From JACDBZ01 sp038233215 (GTDB lineage Bacteria; Chloroflexota; Limnocylindria; QHBO01), in contig JBBSML010000001.1 in the NCBI GenBank assembly GCA_038233215.1, positions 142,417 through 206,416 of the forward strand: DNA of 64,000 bases. Reading direction: 5' to 3'. Under the pieces are notes generated by a model. It was given only the letters and a program-made list of their open reading frames with translations. It was not told the DNA's origin and ran no database searches. This document shows, one piece after another, positions 44,923 to 54,800 of the stretch. Numbering within the stretch: the stretch's first letter is position 1; the number at the start of each line of letters is the position of its first letter. The position numbers and the translations under genes are program-made.

Positions 44923-45879
44923 TCAGCCGGCCTCGACCATCGGCTTGACCTCGCCGATCCAGCGCTCGAGGGTCTCGTCGTCGTACGGTGCCGCCATCTC
45001 GGCCAGGAAGGTCGAGAAGCCGATCTCGCGACAGGCGATCATCCGCTCCGCGAGCTGCTCCGCCGTGCCGACCCAGAAGGTGTCGTCGTTGGCAACGTCG
45101 CTCATCGGCGTCCGGTTTTGCTCCATCTGGGCTGCCCAGATTCGCCGTGCTCCAGCCTCCGTGTCCCGGATGATCGGCTTGCAGCCTACCGTGCGCTCGA
45201 TCTCAGCCGGGTCGCGTCCGACGGCCTCGCAATGCGCTCGCAGGACGCCGTCCTTGTGACGGAGCTTCTCGATGCTGCCCATGGCGTTCCATTGATCGGC
45301 ATATTTCGCAACCGTGCGCAGCGTCTTGCGCTCGCCGGATCCGCCGATCATGATCGGCAGGTGCCGCTGGATCGGCAGCGGCTGATGACGGAGCGCATCG
45401 AACCGATAGTGCCCGTCGGGTGACGACGTCACCACTCCACCGTCGAGGAGTGCGCGCATGGCGCCAACGGACTCGTCGAGCCAGTCCAGCCGCCTCCCGA
45501 CGCTGCTGCCGAATTCGAAACCGTGCGCCGTATGCTCCAGCTCAAACCAGGCGCCGCCGATCCCGAGCGCCGCTCGTCCGTCGCTCAGGTGGTCGAGCGT
45601 CGCCGCCAGTTTGGCAACCAATCCGGGACTGCGGAAGGTGTTGGCGCCGACCAGCAGCCCGAGCTGCACGTGCTTCGTGACCTTGGCCCAGGCCGCCAAC
45701 GACATCCAGCCCTCGAAAATCGGCTGGTAGGGGTCGCCGAAGATGGCGTAGACGTGGTCCCAGGTCCAGAGCGAGTCGTAGCCGAGCGCGTCGACGCGCT
45801 CGGCAGTCCGCTCGAAGGATGCCCAGTCGGTGCCCTGGCTCCAGAGCAGAACGCCGAGCTTGATGGGGTCAGTCCTCAT
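44923..45879 (-). CDS. LLM-class (luciferase-like) flavin/F420-dependent oxidoreductase
   Basis: 318 residues. KLGVLLWSQGTDWASFERTAERVDALGYDSLWTWDHV, VQLGLLVGANTFRSPGLVAKLAATLDHLSDGRAALGIGGAW and PIMIGGSGERKTLRTVAKYADQWN are the family core. Such enzymes use F420 or FMN to oxidise or reduce small molecules. Substrate unknown. ATGA overlap with prs upstream. Confidence 0.9.
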   Translation of the reverse strand: MRTDPIKLGVLLWSQGTDWASFERTAERVDALGYDSLWTWDHVYAIFGDPYQPIFEGWMSLAAWAKVTKHVQLGLLVGANTFRSPGLVAKLAATLDHLSDGRAALGIGGAWFELEHTAHGFEFGSSVGRRLDWLDESVGAMRALLDGGVVTSSPDGHYRFDALRHQPLPIQRHLPIMIGGSGERKTLRTVAKYADQWNAMGSIEKLRHKDGVLRAHCEAVGRDPAEIERTVGCKPIIRDTEAGARRIWAAQMEQNRTPMSDVANDDTFWVGTAEQLAERMIACREIGFSTFLAEMAAPYDDETLERWIGEVKPMVEAG

Positions 45880-46910
45880 GTGCCCGCGCTCACGCGAATG
45901 GGCTGCGGCATCGGTTCGTCGTCGGCGGCCTCGTCCCAGAACGTCATCTCCTCGACCAGCCGGACCTCCGAGCTGAAGAGCGCGCCGACGCTCTCGCCGC
46001 GATGGATGCGCTTGATCGCCTCGCCGAACAGCGGCGCGACGCTGAGCACGGTAATGCGTGGGTCGTCCGCGCCGGGCGGCAACGGGATCGTGTCGGTGAC
46101 GATGACCTCGGTCAGCGCGGACTCCGCGATCCGCTCGAGTGCCGAGCCGGAAAAGACGCCGTGGGTGGCGCAGCTGTAGATGGTCTCGGCGCCAGCCGCC
46201 TGGAGCGCGCCGACCGCCTCGATCAGCGAGCCGGCGGTGTCGATCTCGTCGTCGATGAGGATCGCCGTCTTGCCACCCACCTCGCCGATGATGTTCATCA
46301 CCTCGGTGCGGTCCTCGTTGCCGAGACGACGCTTCTCCACGATCGCCAGCGGCGCCGAGAGGAGCTCGGCAAAGTTGCGAGCCTTCTTGGCGAACCCGAG
46401 TTCCGACACGACGACGATGTCGTCGAGCTGTTTGGCCTTGATGTGCGCGCAGATCAGGTTGACGGCGGTGAGCTCGTCGACCGGGATGCTGAAGAAGCCC
46501 TGGATCTGGCCCTGGTGCAGGTCCATGGTGAGGACCCGATCAGCGCCGGCGACCGTGAGCATGTCCGCGATCAGCCGCGCCGTGATCGGTACGCGCGGCT
46601 GGTCCTTCTTGTCCGATCGGCCGTAGCTGTAGTGCGGGATGACCGCCGTGATGCGTCCGGCCGACGCCCGCTTGAAGGCGTCGATCATGATCAGCAGCTC
46701 CATGATCGACTGGTTCACCGGGCGGCTGGTGGGCTGCACCAGGAAGACATCCTGCTCACGGACGTTCTCCATCACGCGGACGAAGATGTTCTCGTTCGCG
46801 AACTGGAACACCTCGACCTCACCGAGCTGTGTCTTGAGGTATCGGGTGATGCGCTCGGCGAGCGGCTTATTGGCGTTGCCGGCGTAGATACTGAACTCGT
46901 CGGCGTACAC
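45876..46910 (-). CDS. prs: Ribose-phosphate pyrophosphokinase
   Basis: 344 residues. SIYAGNANKPLAERITRYL, VRMENVREQDVFLVQ-type region, IPHYSYGRSDKKDQPRVPITARL, VLTMDLHQGQIQGFFSIPVDEL and TAILIDDEIDTAGSLIEAV (PRPP loop) are typical. It makes PRPP. The GTG at 46910 has GGAG six bases before it. A GTG at 46940 is possible but starts two bases after a TAGAAT -10-like element, too close for that promoter. Confidence 0.95.
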   Translation of the reverse strand: MYADEFSIYAGNANKPLAERITRYLKTQLGEVEVFQFANENIFVRVMENVREQDVFLVQPTSRPVNQSIMELLIMIDAFKRASAGRITAVIPHYSYGRSDKKDQPRVPITARLIADMLTVAGADRVLTMDLHQGQIQGFFSIPVDELTAVNLICAHIKAKQLDDIVVVSELGFAKKARNFAELLSAPLAIVEKRRLGNEDRTEVMNIIGEVGGKTAILIDDEIDTAGSLIEAVGALQAAGAETIYSCATHGVFSGSALERIAESALTEVIVTDTIPLPPGADDPRITVLSVAPLFGEAIKRIHRGESVGALFSSEVRLVEEMTFWDEAADDEPMPQPIRVSAGT

Positions 46911-46991
46911 GTCGATCTCCGCGGGGCGGGTCAGGGTCACCGATTCTAGCCGGTCGGCGCCATCGTCATCGTCTGCGGTACCGTGAGGCCG

Positions 46992-47498
46992 ATGCATCAA
47001 CCGCCCAGTGCCAGCCGCCCGCAGATGCCCGGCTATGGAATCCTCGGTCCGCAGGAAGGTTCCGGCCTGTTGCCATGGTCGTGGGCAGAGGAACGGCTGA
47101 TCGCCTCGCATGCGTACTGGCTCTCGACGGTTCGGCCGGATGGTCGTCCGCACGCCATCCCGATCTGGGGCGTTTGGTTTGCCGATGTCGTCTGGTTCAG
47201 CAGTGGCCTGCGCTCGCGCCATGTCAGCAACATGCTCACGGATCCGCGCTGCGTCGTAACGACCAGCAATCCGGGCGAGCCGGTGATCGTGGAGGGATCT
47301 GCGGAGATCGTCACCGATGCCCTTCTCATCGAGGGCTTTCTGGCGGCGTACAACGGAAAGTACCATGCGTCCCTGGACCTGGCCTTCCAGGATCCTGCGG
47401 TGAACGCAACGGTCCGGGTCGTGCCTGTCACGGCCTTCGGCCTGATCGAGTCCGATTTCATCGGCTCCCCGACCCGCTGGAGCTTTATCGACCCCTGA
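46992..47498 (+). CDS. PPOX-class (pyridoxamine oxidase-like/F420) protein
   Basis: 168 residues. AEERLIASHAYWLSTVRPDGRPHAIPIWGVWFADVVWFSS and RHVSNMLTDPRCVVTTSNPGEPVIVEGSAEIVT form the split-barrel flavin/F420-binding fold; FGLIES...TRWSF ends it. Probably an F420- or FMN-dependent reductase. It diverges from prs. Confidence 0.85.
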   Translation: MHQPPSASRPQMPGYGILGPQEGSGLLPWSWAEERLIASHAYWLSTVRPDGRPHAIPIWGVWFADVVWFSSGLRSRHVSNMLTDPRCVVTTSNPGEPVIVEGSAEIVTDALLIEGFLAAYNGKYHASLDLAFQDPAVNATVRVVPVTAFGLIESDFIGSPTRWSFIDP

Positions 47499-47567
47499 CG
47501 TGCGCACCGGCGGAGGGATAGTGGCGGCCTTTCTACCGCGGCCGGGAGTGCTGTGAGTTGCAGGAGC

Positions 47568-50078
47568 CTACTCGGCTTCGGGAAGCTCCTCAAGCGGGCG
47601 ATTGTCGACGAATACGGTCATCGAAACGATGCGATCGCCGGGGTTGGGCTTCATCACCGTCACGCCGCGTGAGACACGACGGTAGCGGTTGATGCCGCCC
47701 ACCTGCGTGCGCATGATGTTCCCGAGCTCGGTGATGAGCATCAGCTCCTCGTCCTCGCGTCCCACAAGCCGGATGGCAGAGACCGCGCCGGTATCGGCGT
47801 TGAGCGAGTTGGCGATCACGCCGCCGGTGGCGCGGTGCTTGATGGGGAAATCGGCAATATCTGTCCGCTTGCCGTACCCCTGCTCGGTGACCACGAGTAG
47901 CTGCTGCTCGAGGTGCTCGATGACCTCCATGCCGATGACTTCGTCGTCCCCTCTGAGGCGTACCGCGGTCACGCCCTGCGTCCCTCGGCCCAGCGGACGC
48001 ACCTCGGTTTCGCGGAAGCGCGCCGCCTGCCCCTTTCTCGTGGCCACGATGATGTCGTTCTGCCCGTCCGAAAGGCCGACCCATTGGAGCTCGTCGCCGT
48101 CGATGAGGTTGATGGCGATCAGGCCGTTGGCCCGGATCTTGGCGTAGTCCTCCAGCGAGGTCTTCTTGATCATCCCCTTGCGGGTGGCCATGACCAGGTA
48201 GTGACCGGGCTCGAACTGCGGCAGGCTGATGATCGCGCTGACGTACTCGCGCTGCTCGACCTGCACACCGGGCAGGTTGATGATCGGTAGGCCCTTCGCC
48301 TGTCTGGACGCATCGGGCAGCGTGTGCACCTTCGTGATGAAGACGCGACCACGGTTGGTGAAGAACAGGATGTTGTCGTGCGTGTTTGCCACCACCAGGT
48401 GGCGCACGGCGTCCTCTTCGCGGGTCAGCATGGCGAGCTTGCCCCGCCCGCCCCGTCGCTGGGAGCGGAACGTGCCGATCGGTTGGCGCTTGATGTACCC
48501 GCGCTGGCTGAGGGTGACGACGACATCCTCTGCCAGGACCAGGTCCTCGGCTGTCAGCTCGCGGTTCGCATCGGCCTGGATGCGCGTCTTGCGCTCGTCG
48601 CCGTATTTCTTGACGAGCCCCGTCAGCTCGTCCTTGATGACGGTCAGGATCTTTCGGGGATTTGCCAGCAGGTCCTCGAGCTCGCTGATGAGCTGGATGA
48701 TGGCCCGGTACTCATCCTCGATCTTCTTGCGCTCCAGCGCGGCCAGGCGGCGGAGCTGCATCTCCAGGATGGCGTTGGCCTGCACGTCGGTCAGCCCGAA
48801 GCGCGACATCAACGCCGTGCGAGCGGCGTCCACGTCGGCGGCCGCGCGAATGGTCGCGATCACCTCATCGAGATTGTCGAGGGCAACCTTGAGGCCCTCG
48901 AGGATGTGCGCTCGTTCCTGAGCGCGCGCAAGGTCGAATTCGGTACGGCGGCGCACGATGTCTCGCCGGTAGGTGATGTAGTGCTCGAGCATCTTCTTGA
49001 GACCGAGCGTCTGGGGCTGCCCGTCGACCAGGGCAAGCATGTTGGCGCTGAAGCTGGTCTGTAGCGGGGTGTGCTTGAAGAGCTGCTGCATGATCGTGTG
49101 CGGAGACCCGTCGCGCTTGACCTCGACGACGATCCGCATGCCGTCTCTGTCGCTTTCGTCGCGAATGTCGCGCACGTCGGTGATCTTCTTGGATGCAACC
49201 AGGTCGGCCATCTTCTCGATCAGCGTGGTCTTATTGACCTGGTACGGCAGCTCGGTGATCACCACGGCCATTCCGCCCCGCGCCTCCTCGAAGGCCACCT
49301 GCCCGCGCACGATGATTCGACCGCGGCCGGTGGCATACAGGTGCCGAATCGCGTCGATCCGCTCCTTTTCCCCGCTCAGCGGGTTGCGTTGCTCCTCGTA
49401 CCTGAAGATCGTGCCACCCGTTGGAAAGTCAGGCCCCGTGACGATCTCGCATAGATCGTCGACGCTCATCTCGGGGTTGTCGATCAGTGCGCGAATTGCG
49501 TCGCATATCTCGTTGAGATGGTGTGGCGGGATGTTCGTGGCCATCCCGACGGCGATCCCGGACGAGCCGTTGACGAGCAGGTTCGGCAGCTTCGAGGGAA
49601 GCACGGTCGGTTGACGCAGGCGGCCGTCATAGTTGTCGACGAAATCGACGGTCTCCTTGTCGATGTCGGCCAGCATCTCATCGGTGATCGAGGCCATGCG
49701 CGCCTCGGTGTAGCGCATGGCCGCTGGTGGATCACCATCCACGGAGCCGAAGTTGCCCTGGCCATCCACAAGTGGATATCGGAGGCTGAAGTCCTGCGCC
49801 ATACGCACGAGCGTCTCGTACAGCGCCAGGTCGCCGTGGGGGTGGTACTTGGCCATCGTCTCGCCGACCACGCCGGCGCATTTCCGATAGGCGGCTGTTG
49901 AGCGCAGGCCCATCTCCTGCATGGTGTACAGAATTCGCCGATGGACCGGCTTCAGGCCGTCGCGCACGTCAGGCAGCGCCCGGGCGACGATCACGCTCAT
50001 CGCGTAATCGATATAGGCCGTCCGCATCTCGTCTTCGATCGCTACGACCCGAACGTTGCCGACCCTGTCTGAATCCAT
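47568..50078 (-). CDS. gyrA: DNA gyrase subunit A
   Basis: 836 residues. The N-terminus has MSVIVARALPDVRDGLKPVHRRILYTM; the active tyrosine is in AMRYTEARM. The GyrA box QRRGGRGK is intact, which marks true gyrase rather than Topo IV. Six C-terminal blades follow. Lies downstream of parAB-gyrB on the same strand. Confidence 0.97.
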   Translation of the reverse strand: MDSDRVGNVRVVAIEDEMRTAYIDYAMSVIVARALPDVRDGLKPVHRRILYTMQEMGLRSTAAYRKCAGVVGETMAKYHPHGDLALYETLVRMAQDFSLRYPLVDGQGNFGSVDGDPPAAMRYTEARMASITDEMLADIDKETVDFVDNYDGRLRQPTVLPSKLPNLLVNGSSGIAVGMATNIPPHHLNEICDAIRALIDNPEMSVDDLCEIVTGPDFPTGGTIFRYEEQRNPLSGEKERIDAIRHLYATGRGRIIVRGQVAFEEARGGMAVVITELPYQVNKTTLIEKMADLVASKKITDVRDIRDESDRDGMRIVVEVKRDGSPHTIMQQLFKHTPLQTSFSANMLALVDGQPQTLGLKKMLEHYITYRRDIVRRRTEFDLARAQERAHILEGLKVALDNLDEVIATIRAAADVDAARTALMSRFGLTDVQANAILEMQLRRLAALERKKIEDEYRAIIQLISELEDLLANPRKILTVIKDELTGLVKKYGDERKTRIQADANRELTAEDLVLAEDVVVTLSQRGYIKRQPIGTFRSQRRGGRGKLAMLTREEDAVRHLVVANTHDNILFFTNRGRVFITKVHTLPDASRQAKGLPIINLPGVQVEQREYVSAIISLPQFEPGHYLVMATRKGMIKKTSLEDYAKIRANGLIAINLIDGDELQWVGLSDGQNDIIVATRKGQAARFRETEVRPLGRGTQGVTAVRLRGDDEVIGMEVIEHLEQQLLVVTEQGYGKRTDIADFPIKHRATGGVIANSLNADTGAVSAIRLVGREDEELMLITELGNIMRTQVGGINRYRRVSRGVTVMKPNPGDRIVSMTVFVDNRPLEELPEAE

Positions 50079-50157
50079 CTAGACGGCCCTCACGGCGCGA
50101 AAGGGATACGCACATACATGGGTTCGCCGCACGGCAATGTCGCGTTTGTCGCCCAAA

Positions 50158-50670
50158 TCACTCACCCGCTGTCCCGGGCGTCAGGCCGTATCGGTCCTTG
50201 AGCTCCGCCTTCGCGGTCGGGGAGGCGCCCAGGTAGCGTCCGCGACCCTCGGCGATCAATCGTTCGTCTGCGCCCCGCACCTCGCCAACCACCTCGAAGA
50301 TGCGGCGACGTCGTTCCGCCACGCGTCCGGTCGCCGTGAGCTGCTCGCCCGGCGTTGCCGGAGACCGATAGCGGATCGACATCTCGGCGGTCACCGCCCA
50401 TGAGTCGTAGCTGGACGGTGCCCAGGCCATGACCTCGTCCAGCAGCGTGGCGATGATCCCGCCATGGAGCTTATCGCTCCAACCGACGTAGTCATGACCG
50501 GCCGTCCACTTGGCCTGCGCGGTTCCCTCGCCGATCTCGATGTGGAGTCGCATGCCGATCGGATTGTCCGCGCCGCACGCGAAGCAGTTATGGTCGGCGA
50601 ACGCGTAGCGACGACCGTCATCCGCAACGATCGATCGGCTGTCGCCGAGCGCTCCGACCTCGTTCTGCAT
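50158..50670 (-). CDS. PaaI-like hotdog thioesterase
   Basis: 170 residues. CFACGADNPIGMRLHIEIGEGTAQAKW, then HGGIIATLLDEVMAWA (hotdog catalytic HGG and D/E) and IRYRSPATPGEQLTATGRV. Probably an acyl-CoA thioesterase. ATG at 50670, two bases after the previous gene. Confidence 0.85.
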   Translation of the reverse strand: MQNEVGALGDSRSIVADDGRRYAFADHNCFACGADNPIGMRLHIEIGEGTAQAKWTAGHDYVGWSDKLHGGIIATLLDEVMAWAPSSYDSWAVTAEMSIRYRSPATPGEQLTATGRVAERRRRIFEVVGEVRGADERLIAEGRGRYLGASPTAKAELKDRYGLTPGTAGE

Positions 50671-50672
50671 GA

Positions 50673-50924
50673 CTACCAGCGGTCCTCCCCTTCCTCGGCG
50701 ACGTAATCGGCGGCACCCCACTCATCGTCTCCCGAGCTCCGAAGGCATTTGTCGGCGATGGCGAGGGCGAATGCATGGCTGACCGCGTAGGAGTCGCGCA
50801 GCATGTTGACCGCTTCACGGCGGTCGCCCACCCCGTTCGCTTCCAGGAGCTCGCACCACTCGTCGATCGTGCGTCCGGTCTTGCTGGCCACCTGTCGCAG
50901 GTCGGCCACGTGTCGTGATGGCAT
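50673..50924 (-). CDS. DUF4287-like small protein
   Basis: 83 residues. KTGRTIDEWCELLEANGVGDRREAVNMLRDSYAVSHAFALAIADK resembles DUF4287, a small helical domain of unknown role. The end is acidic. It lies between gyrB and the thioesterase gene, all on the minus strand. Confidence 0.7.
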   Translation of the reverse strand: MPSRHVADLRQVASKTGRTIDEWCELLEANGVGDRREAVNMLRDSYAVSHAFALAIADKCLRSSGDDEWGAADYVAEEGEDRW

Positions 50925-50952
50925 CGGTTGAGTTGCCTTTCAGTGTCGAAGG

Positions 50953-52932
50953 TCAGATGTCGAGGTTGCGTACCTTGCGCGCCTCGCCACGGATGAAGTC
51001 GCGCCGCGGCTCGACATGCTCGCCCATGAGGGTACTGAACATCTCGTCCGCGGCTTCGGCGGTACCAACCTCGACCCGCAGCAGCGTGCGGGTTTCCGGA
51101 TTCATGGTCGTGTCCCAGAGCTGATCGGCGTTCATCTCGCCGAGTCCCTTGAAGCGCTGAACGGTCACGTTCTTTGTCTTCCCATCGCGGCTCAGGATCT
51201 TGATCGAATCCTCGCGCTCCTTCTCGCTGGTCGCATAGCGGGTCACCTTGCCGGTGCTGACGCGATAGAGCGGCGGTTGGCAGATGTAGAGGTAGCCGTT
51301 GTCGATGATCTGCGGCATGTGGCGGTAGAAGAAGGTGAGCAGCAGCGTGCTGATGTGCGCACCGTCGACGTCGGCGTCGCTGAGGAGGCAGATTCGGTGG
51401 TAGCGCAGCTTCGCGATGTCGAATGTCTCGCCGATCCCGGCGCCGAGCGCAATGACCAGCGGCCGGATCTTGTCCGAGCTCAGCACGCGGTCAAGGCGCG
51501 CTTTTTCGACATTGAGCATCTTGCCGAACATCGGCAGGATCGCCTGGAATCGCCGATCCCGGCCCTGCTTGGCGGAGCCTCCTGCCGAATCACCCTCCAC
51601 GATGTACAGCTCCGAGCGTGCGGGATCTCGTTCCTGGCAGTCGGCCAGCTTGCCGGGGAGTGCCATCCCCTCCAGCGCGCCCTTGCGGATGACCAGGTCG
51701 CGCGCCTTGCGAGCGGCCTCGCGGGCCCTGGCAGCCGTGAGGCACTTCTCGATCATGCGGCGGCCGTCGGCAGGATTCTCCTCGAGGTGCTGCACGATGC
51801 CTTCGGTGACCACGTTCTGGACGATGCCCTTCATGTCGGCGTTGCCCAGTTTGCCCTTGGTCTGGCCCTCGAACTGCGGATCGGTCAGCTTCACGCTGAT
51901 CACCGCGGTAAGGCCCTCCCGCACGTCGTCGCCGGAAAGGTTCGCTTCCTTCTCGCTGAGCGTGCTCGACTTGCGAGCCCACGTATTGAGCGAGCTCGTC
52001 AATGCGGCTCGGAACCCCGCGACGTGCGTGCCACCGTCGACGGTGTTGATGTTGTTCGCGAAGGCGATCACGTTCTCCGTGAAGCCATCGTTGTACTGCA
52101 GCGCGACCTCGACGCTCGTCGAACCGACCAGGCGCTCGACGTAGATCGGTCGATTGTTCAGCACGTCGCGGCGTCGGTTCAGATGGCGGACGAAGCTCGT
52201 CACGCCTCCCTGGAAGAAGAAGTTCTTCTCCGCGTCGGCGCGCTCGTCGCGCAGGCGAATCCAGAGGCGCTTGTTGAGATACGCCGATTCGCGCAGCCGC
52301 GTCGAGATCGTCTCCCAGTTGAAATCGAGGGTCTCGAAGATCTCCGGATCCGGTTGGAAGAAGGTCCGGGTGCCGTGGGTTCGCTTCCACGCCGGGTCCA
52401 GTCCACGATTCGCTTCGGCCAGGCCGCCCGCCTGTTTCACCGGACCCTGCGGGGCACCACGGACGAACTCCTGGACGTGGAGCTTGCCGTCCCGCAGTAC
52501 CTCGACTCGCATCTCGGAGCTCAGAGCGTTCACGACGCTGGCGCCTACGCCATGGAGTCCGCCGGACACCTTGTAGCCGCTGCCGCCGAACTTCCCGCCG
52601 GCGTGCAGCTCGGTCATGATCACCTCGAGGGCACTCTTCCCCGTTCGGTGACGGTCGACGGGGATGCCGCGGCCGTCGTCGACAACCTCCAGCTTGCCGT
52701 CCACGTGAATCGACACGTCGATGCGGGTGGCCTGGTTGGCCATCGCCTCGTCGATACTGTTGTCGACGATCTCCCAGACGAGGTGGTGAAGGCCTCGTGC
52801 ATCGGTCGAGCCGATATACATGCCGGGGCGCAGCCGGACGGCCTGGAGGCCCTCGAGAACCTCGATATCCTTGGCGGTGTAGCTCGACGTCGCCTTCGTG
52901 CTGCGCGTCTTCGGTGCTCGTTCGACGGTCAT
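50953..52932 (-). CDS. gyrB: DNA gyrase subunit B
   Basis: 659 residues. GHKL ATP site: EIVDNSIDEAMANQ, VVDDGRGIPVD, GLHGVGASVVNALS. TOPRIM: YIVEGDSAGGSAKQGRDRRFQAILP and LLSDADVDGAHI. The end GEARKVRNLDI is usual. Overlaps parB. Confidence 0.97.
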   Translation of the reverse strand: MTVERAPKTRSTKATSSYTAKDIEVLEGLQAVRLRPGMYIGSTDARGLHHLVWEIVDNSIDEAMANQATRIDVSIHVDGKLEVVDDGRGIPVDRHRTGKSALEVIMTELHAGGKFGGSGYKVSGGLHGVGASVVNALSSEMRVEVLRDGKLHVQEFVRGAPQGPVKQAGGLAEANRGLDPAWKRTHGTRTFFQPDPEIFETLDFNWETISTRLRESAYLNKRLWIRLRDERADAEKNFFFQGGVTSFVRHLNRRRDVLNNRPIYVERLVGSTSVEVALQYNDGFTENVIAFANNINTVDGGTHVAGFRAALTSSLNTWARKSSTLSEKEANLSGDDVREGLTAVISVKLTDPQFEGQTKGKLGNADMKGIVQNVVTEGIVQHLEENPADGRRMIEKCLTAARAREAARKARDLVIRKGALEGMALPGKLADCQERDPARSELYIVEGDSAGGSAKQGRDRRFQAILPMFGKMLNVEKARLDRVLSSDKIRPLVIALGAGIGETFDIAKLRYHRICLLSDADVDGAHISTLLLTFFYRHMPQIIDNGYLYICQPPLYRVSTGKVTRYATSEKEREDSIKILSRDGKTKNVTVQRFKGLGEMNADQLWDTTMNPETRTLLRVEVGTAEAADEMFSTLMGEHVEPRRDFIRGEARKVRNLDI

Positions 52933-53858
52933 ATGGACGGCAAATCCTCGTGGTCTGTCGAGACCGGTGGCCCGGCGCCGGCAAGCTCGCCGCTGGCGCC
53001 GCGGGTGATGATCGAATAGAGCCGGTCAAGCTCCTCGTCCGAATAGAAGTCGATCACCAGGCGGCCGCCGCGCCGCGTGCGCACGATACCCACCTTGGTA
53101 GCCAGCAGGCCGCGCAGCTGCGCCTCCAGGTCCTGGAGATCGTGATTGAGCGTGCCAGCTCGCCGAGCCGGAAATTCCTCCCGCTTGCGCCGGACGAGCT
53201 CTTCGGTCTGACGAACCGATAACTGTCGCTCGAGCACCACCGCCAGGATGGCGCGCTGAAGCTCGGGGACCGTGATCGCGGCCAGCGCGCGGCCGTGGCC
53301 CTCGCTGAGGCGACCATCCATGATCGCCGCGCGCGTCTCCGGCGCGAGCTCCAAGAGGCGCAGGGCATTGCTGATGGCCACGCGGCTCTTGCCCACCTGT
53401 CGAGCCACTGCTTCATGGGTCAGGCCGAACCGGTCAATCAGCTCGCGATAGGCAAGCGCCGTTTCGATGGCGTTCAGATCCTCGCGCTGGAGGTTCTCGA
53501 TGAGTGCCAGCTCGAGCGAAGTCTCCGCCCCATCGACGGCGTGCACGATGGCGGGAAGCGTCTCGAGACCGGCCAGCCGCGCAGCTCGAGCGCGGCGTTC
53601 TCCGGCGATCAGCTGGTAGCTGCCGTCAGCGACCTCGCGGACGATGACCGGTTGCAGCACTCCGTGGACGGCGATCGAGGCGGCCAACTCCCGAAGCTGC
53701 GCATCATCGAACGTGGCACGGGGCTGATCGGGGTTGGCCGTGATCCGTTGCAGCGAGATCTCGAGAACGCCGCGATCATCGTCGCGTCCCGGAATCAGCG
53801 CGTCGAGGCCTCGCCCGAGGCCGAATGCCCGTGACCCTGGCGACAGGCTGCTAGCCAC
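52929..53858 (-). CDS. parB: Chromosome-partitioning protein ParB
   Basis: 309 residues. RGLDALIPG at the N-terminus, ANPDQPRATFD, the CTPase motif IAGERRARAARLAGL and IENLQREDLNAIETALAYREL, then the HTH (THEAVARQVGKSRVAISNALRLLEL). GTG at 53858 overlaps the parA end by eight bases. Binds parS and spreads on DNA. Confidence 0.95.
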   Translation of the reverse strand: MASSLSPGSRAFGLGRGLDALIPGRDDDRGVLEISLQRITANPDQPRATFDDAQLRELAASIAVHGVLQPVIVREVADGSYQLIAGERRARAARLAGLETLPAIVHAVDGAETSLELALIENLQREDLNAIETALAYRELIDRFGLTHEAVARQVGKSRVAISNALRLLELAPETRAAIMDGRLSEGHGRALAAITVPELQRAILAVVLERQLSVRQTEELVRRKREEFPARRAGTLNHDLQDLEAQLRGLLATKVGIVRTRRGGRLVIDFYSDEELDRLYSIITRGASGELAGAGPPVSTDHEDLPSI

Positions 53859-54612
53859 GAGCGACCACCTCGCCGGCCAGCTCACGGTACGCATCGGCGC
53901 CGCGTGAGGCCGGATCGTACAGGGCGATCGGCAGCCCGTGACTCGGTGCCTCCGACAGTCGGACGCTGCGCGGAACCACGGTCCGGTAGACGGTGCCATT
54001 CATGTGGCGGCGCACCTCTGACGCAACCTGTGCCGACAACCGGGTACGCGCGTCGTACATTGTCAGCAGCACACCGTCGATCTCCAGGCGCGGGTTCAGG
54101 TCCTCGCGGACCCTTCGAATCGTATTCACCAGTTGGCTGAGGCCCTCCAGGGCGTAATACTCGGTTTGAATCGGGATCAGAACACCATCCGCCGCGGTGA
54201 GCGCATTGAGCGTGAGCAACCCGAGTGACGGCGGGCAGTCGATCAGCACGCGTTCGTAGGCATCATCCAGGTCGGCCAGGCTGGCTGACAATCGGCGTTC
54301 GCGAGCGGGGACCCCCACGAGCTCAACCTCCGCCCCGGAAAGCGATGGAGACGAGGGGACGAGGTCCAGCCCCTCCACCGAAGTGCTCATGACCAGGTTT
54401 GAGATTGGGAAGCGGTCAACGAGAGCGTCATATGTCGAGTGATCGACGTTTCTACGGTCAATTCCCAGGCCGCTGGTTGCGTTTCCCTGCGGATCAAGGT
54501 CGATGACAAGCGTTCGCGTGCCCGAGAGTGCGAGGAAGGCCGCCAGATTGATGACCGTTGTCGTCTTCCCGACGCCGCCCTTCTGGTTTGTGCATGCGAT
54601 GACCCGGACCAC
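53851..54612 (-). CDS. parA: Chromosome-partitioning ATPase ParA (Soj)
   Basis: 253 residues. Deviant Walker A KGGVGKTTT (VIACTNQKGG), VIDLDPQGNATSGLGID, VLIDCPPSLGLLTLNAL and TMYDARTRLSAQV are typical Soj motifs. GTG start with GGAG upstream. Confidence 0.97.
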   Translation of the reverse strand: MVRVIACTNQKGGVGKTTTVINLAAFLALSGTRTLVIDLDPQGNATSGLGIDRRNVDHSTYDALVDRFPISNLVMSTSVEGLDLVPSSPSLSGAEVELVGVPARERRLSASLADLDDAYERVLIDCPPSLGLLTLNALTAADGVLIPIQTEYYALEGLSQLVNTIRRVREDLNPRLEIDGVLLTMYDARTRLSAQVASEVRRHMNGTVYRTVVPRSVRLSEAPSHGLPIALYDPASRGADAYRELAGEVVARG

Positions 54613-54700
54613 GCGTGCTCCGCTGCGAGTTCAGATGTGCATGAATTCTAACAGTTTCAGCCATCCCAGTCCGCGGTACAGGGAACGAAGCGTGTCCCGA

Positions 54701-54716
54701 TGTTTCACGTGGAACG
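54701..54716. other. parS-like ParB binding site
   Basis: TGTTTCACGTGGAACG matches the parS consensus TGTTTCACGTGAAACA at 14 of 16 positions. It lies about 90 bases upstream of parA, 25 kb from oriC. Confidence 0.75.
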
Positions 54717-54800
54717 GGGTAATTTCGGGACTCGGGTTGCGCTGAGCGGGCCCCGTATACTGGCAACGCCTGCTTCCACCGCGCTACCCACGGGGACTTC

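Noticed and set aside
51016..53019. A plus-strand open frame of 667 codons opposite gyrB
   Set aside because: Pure shadow of gyrB; no family features.
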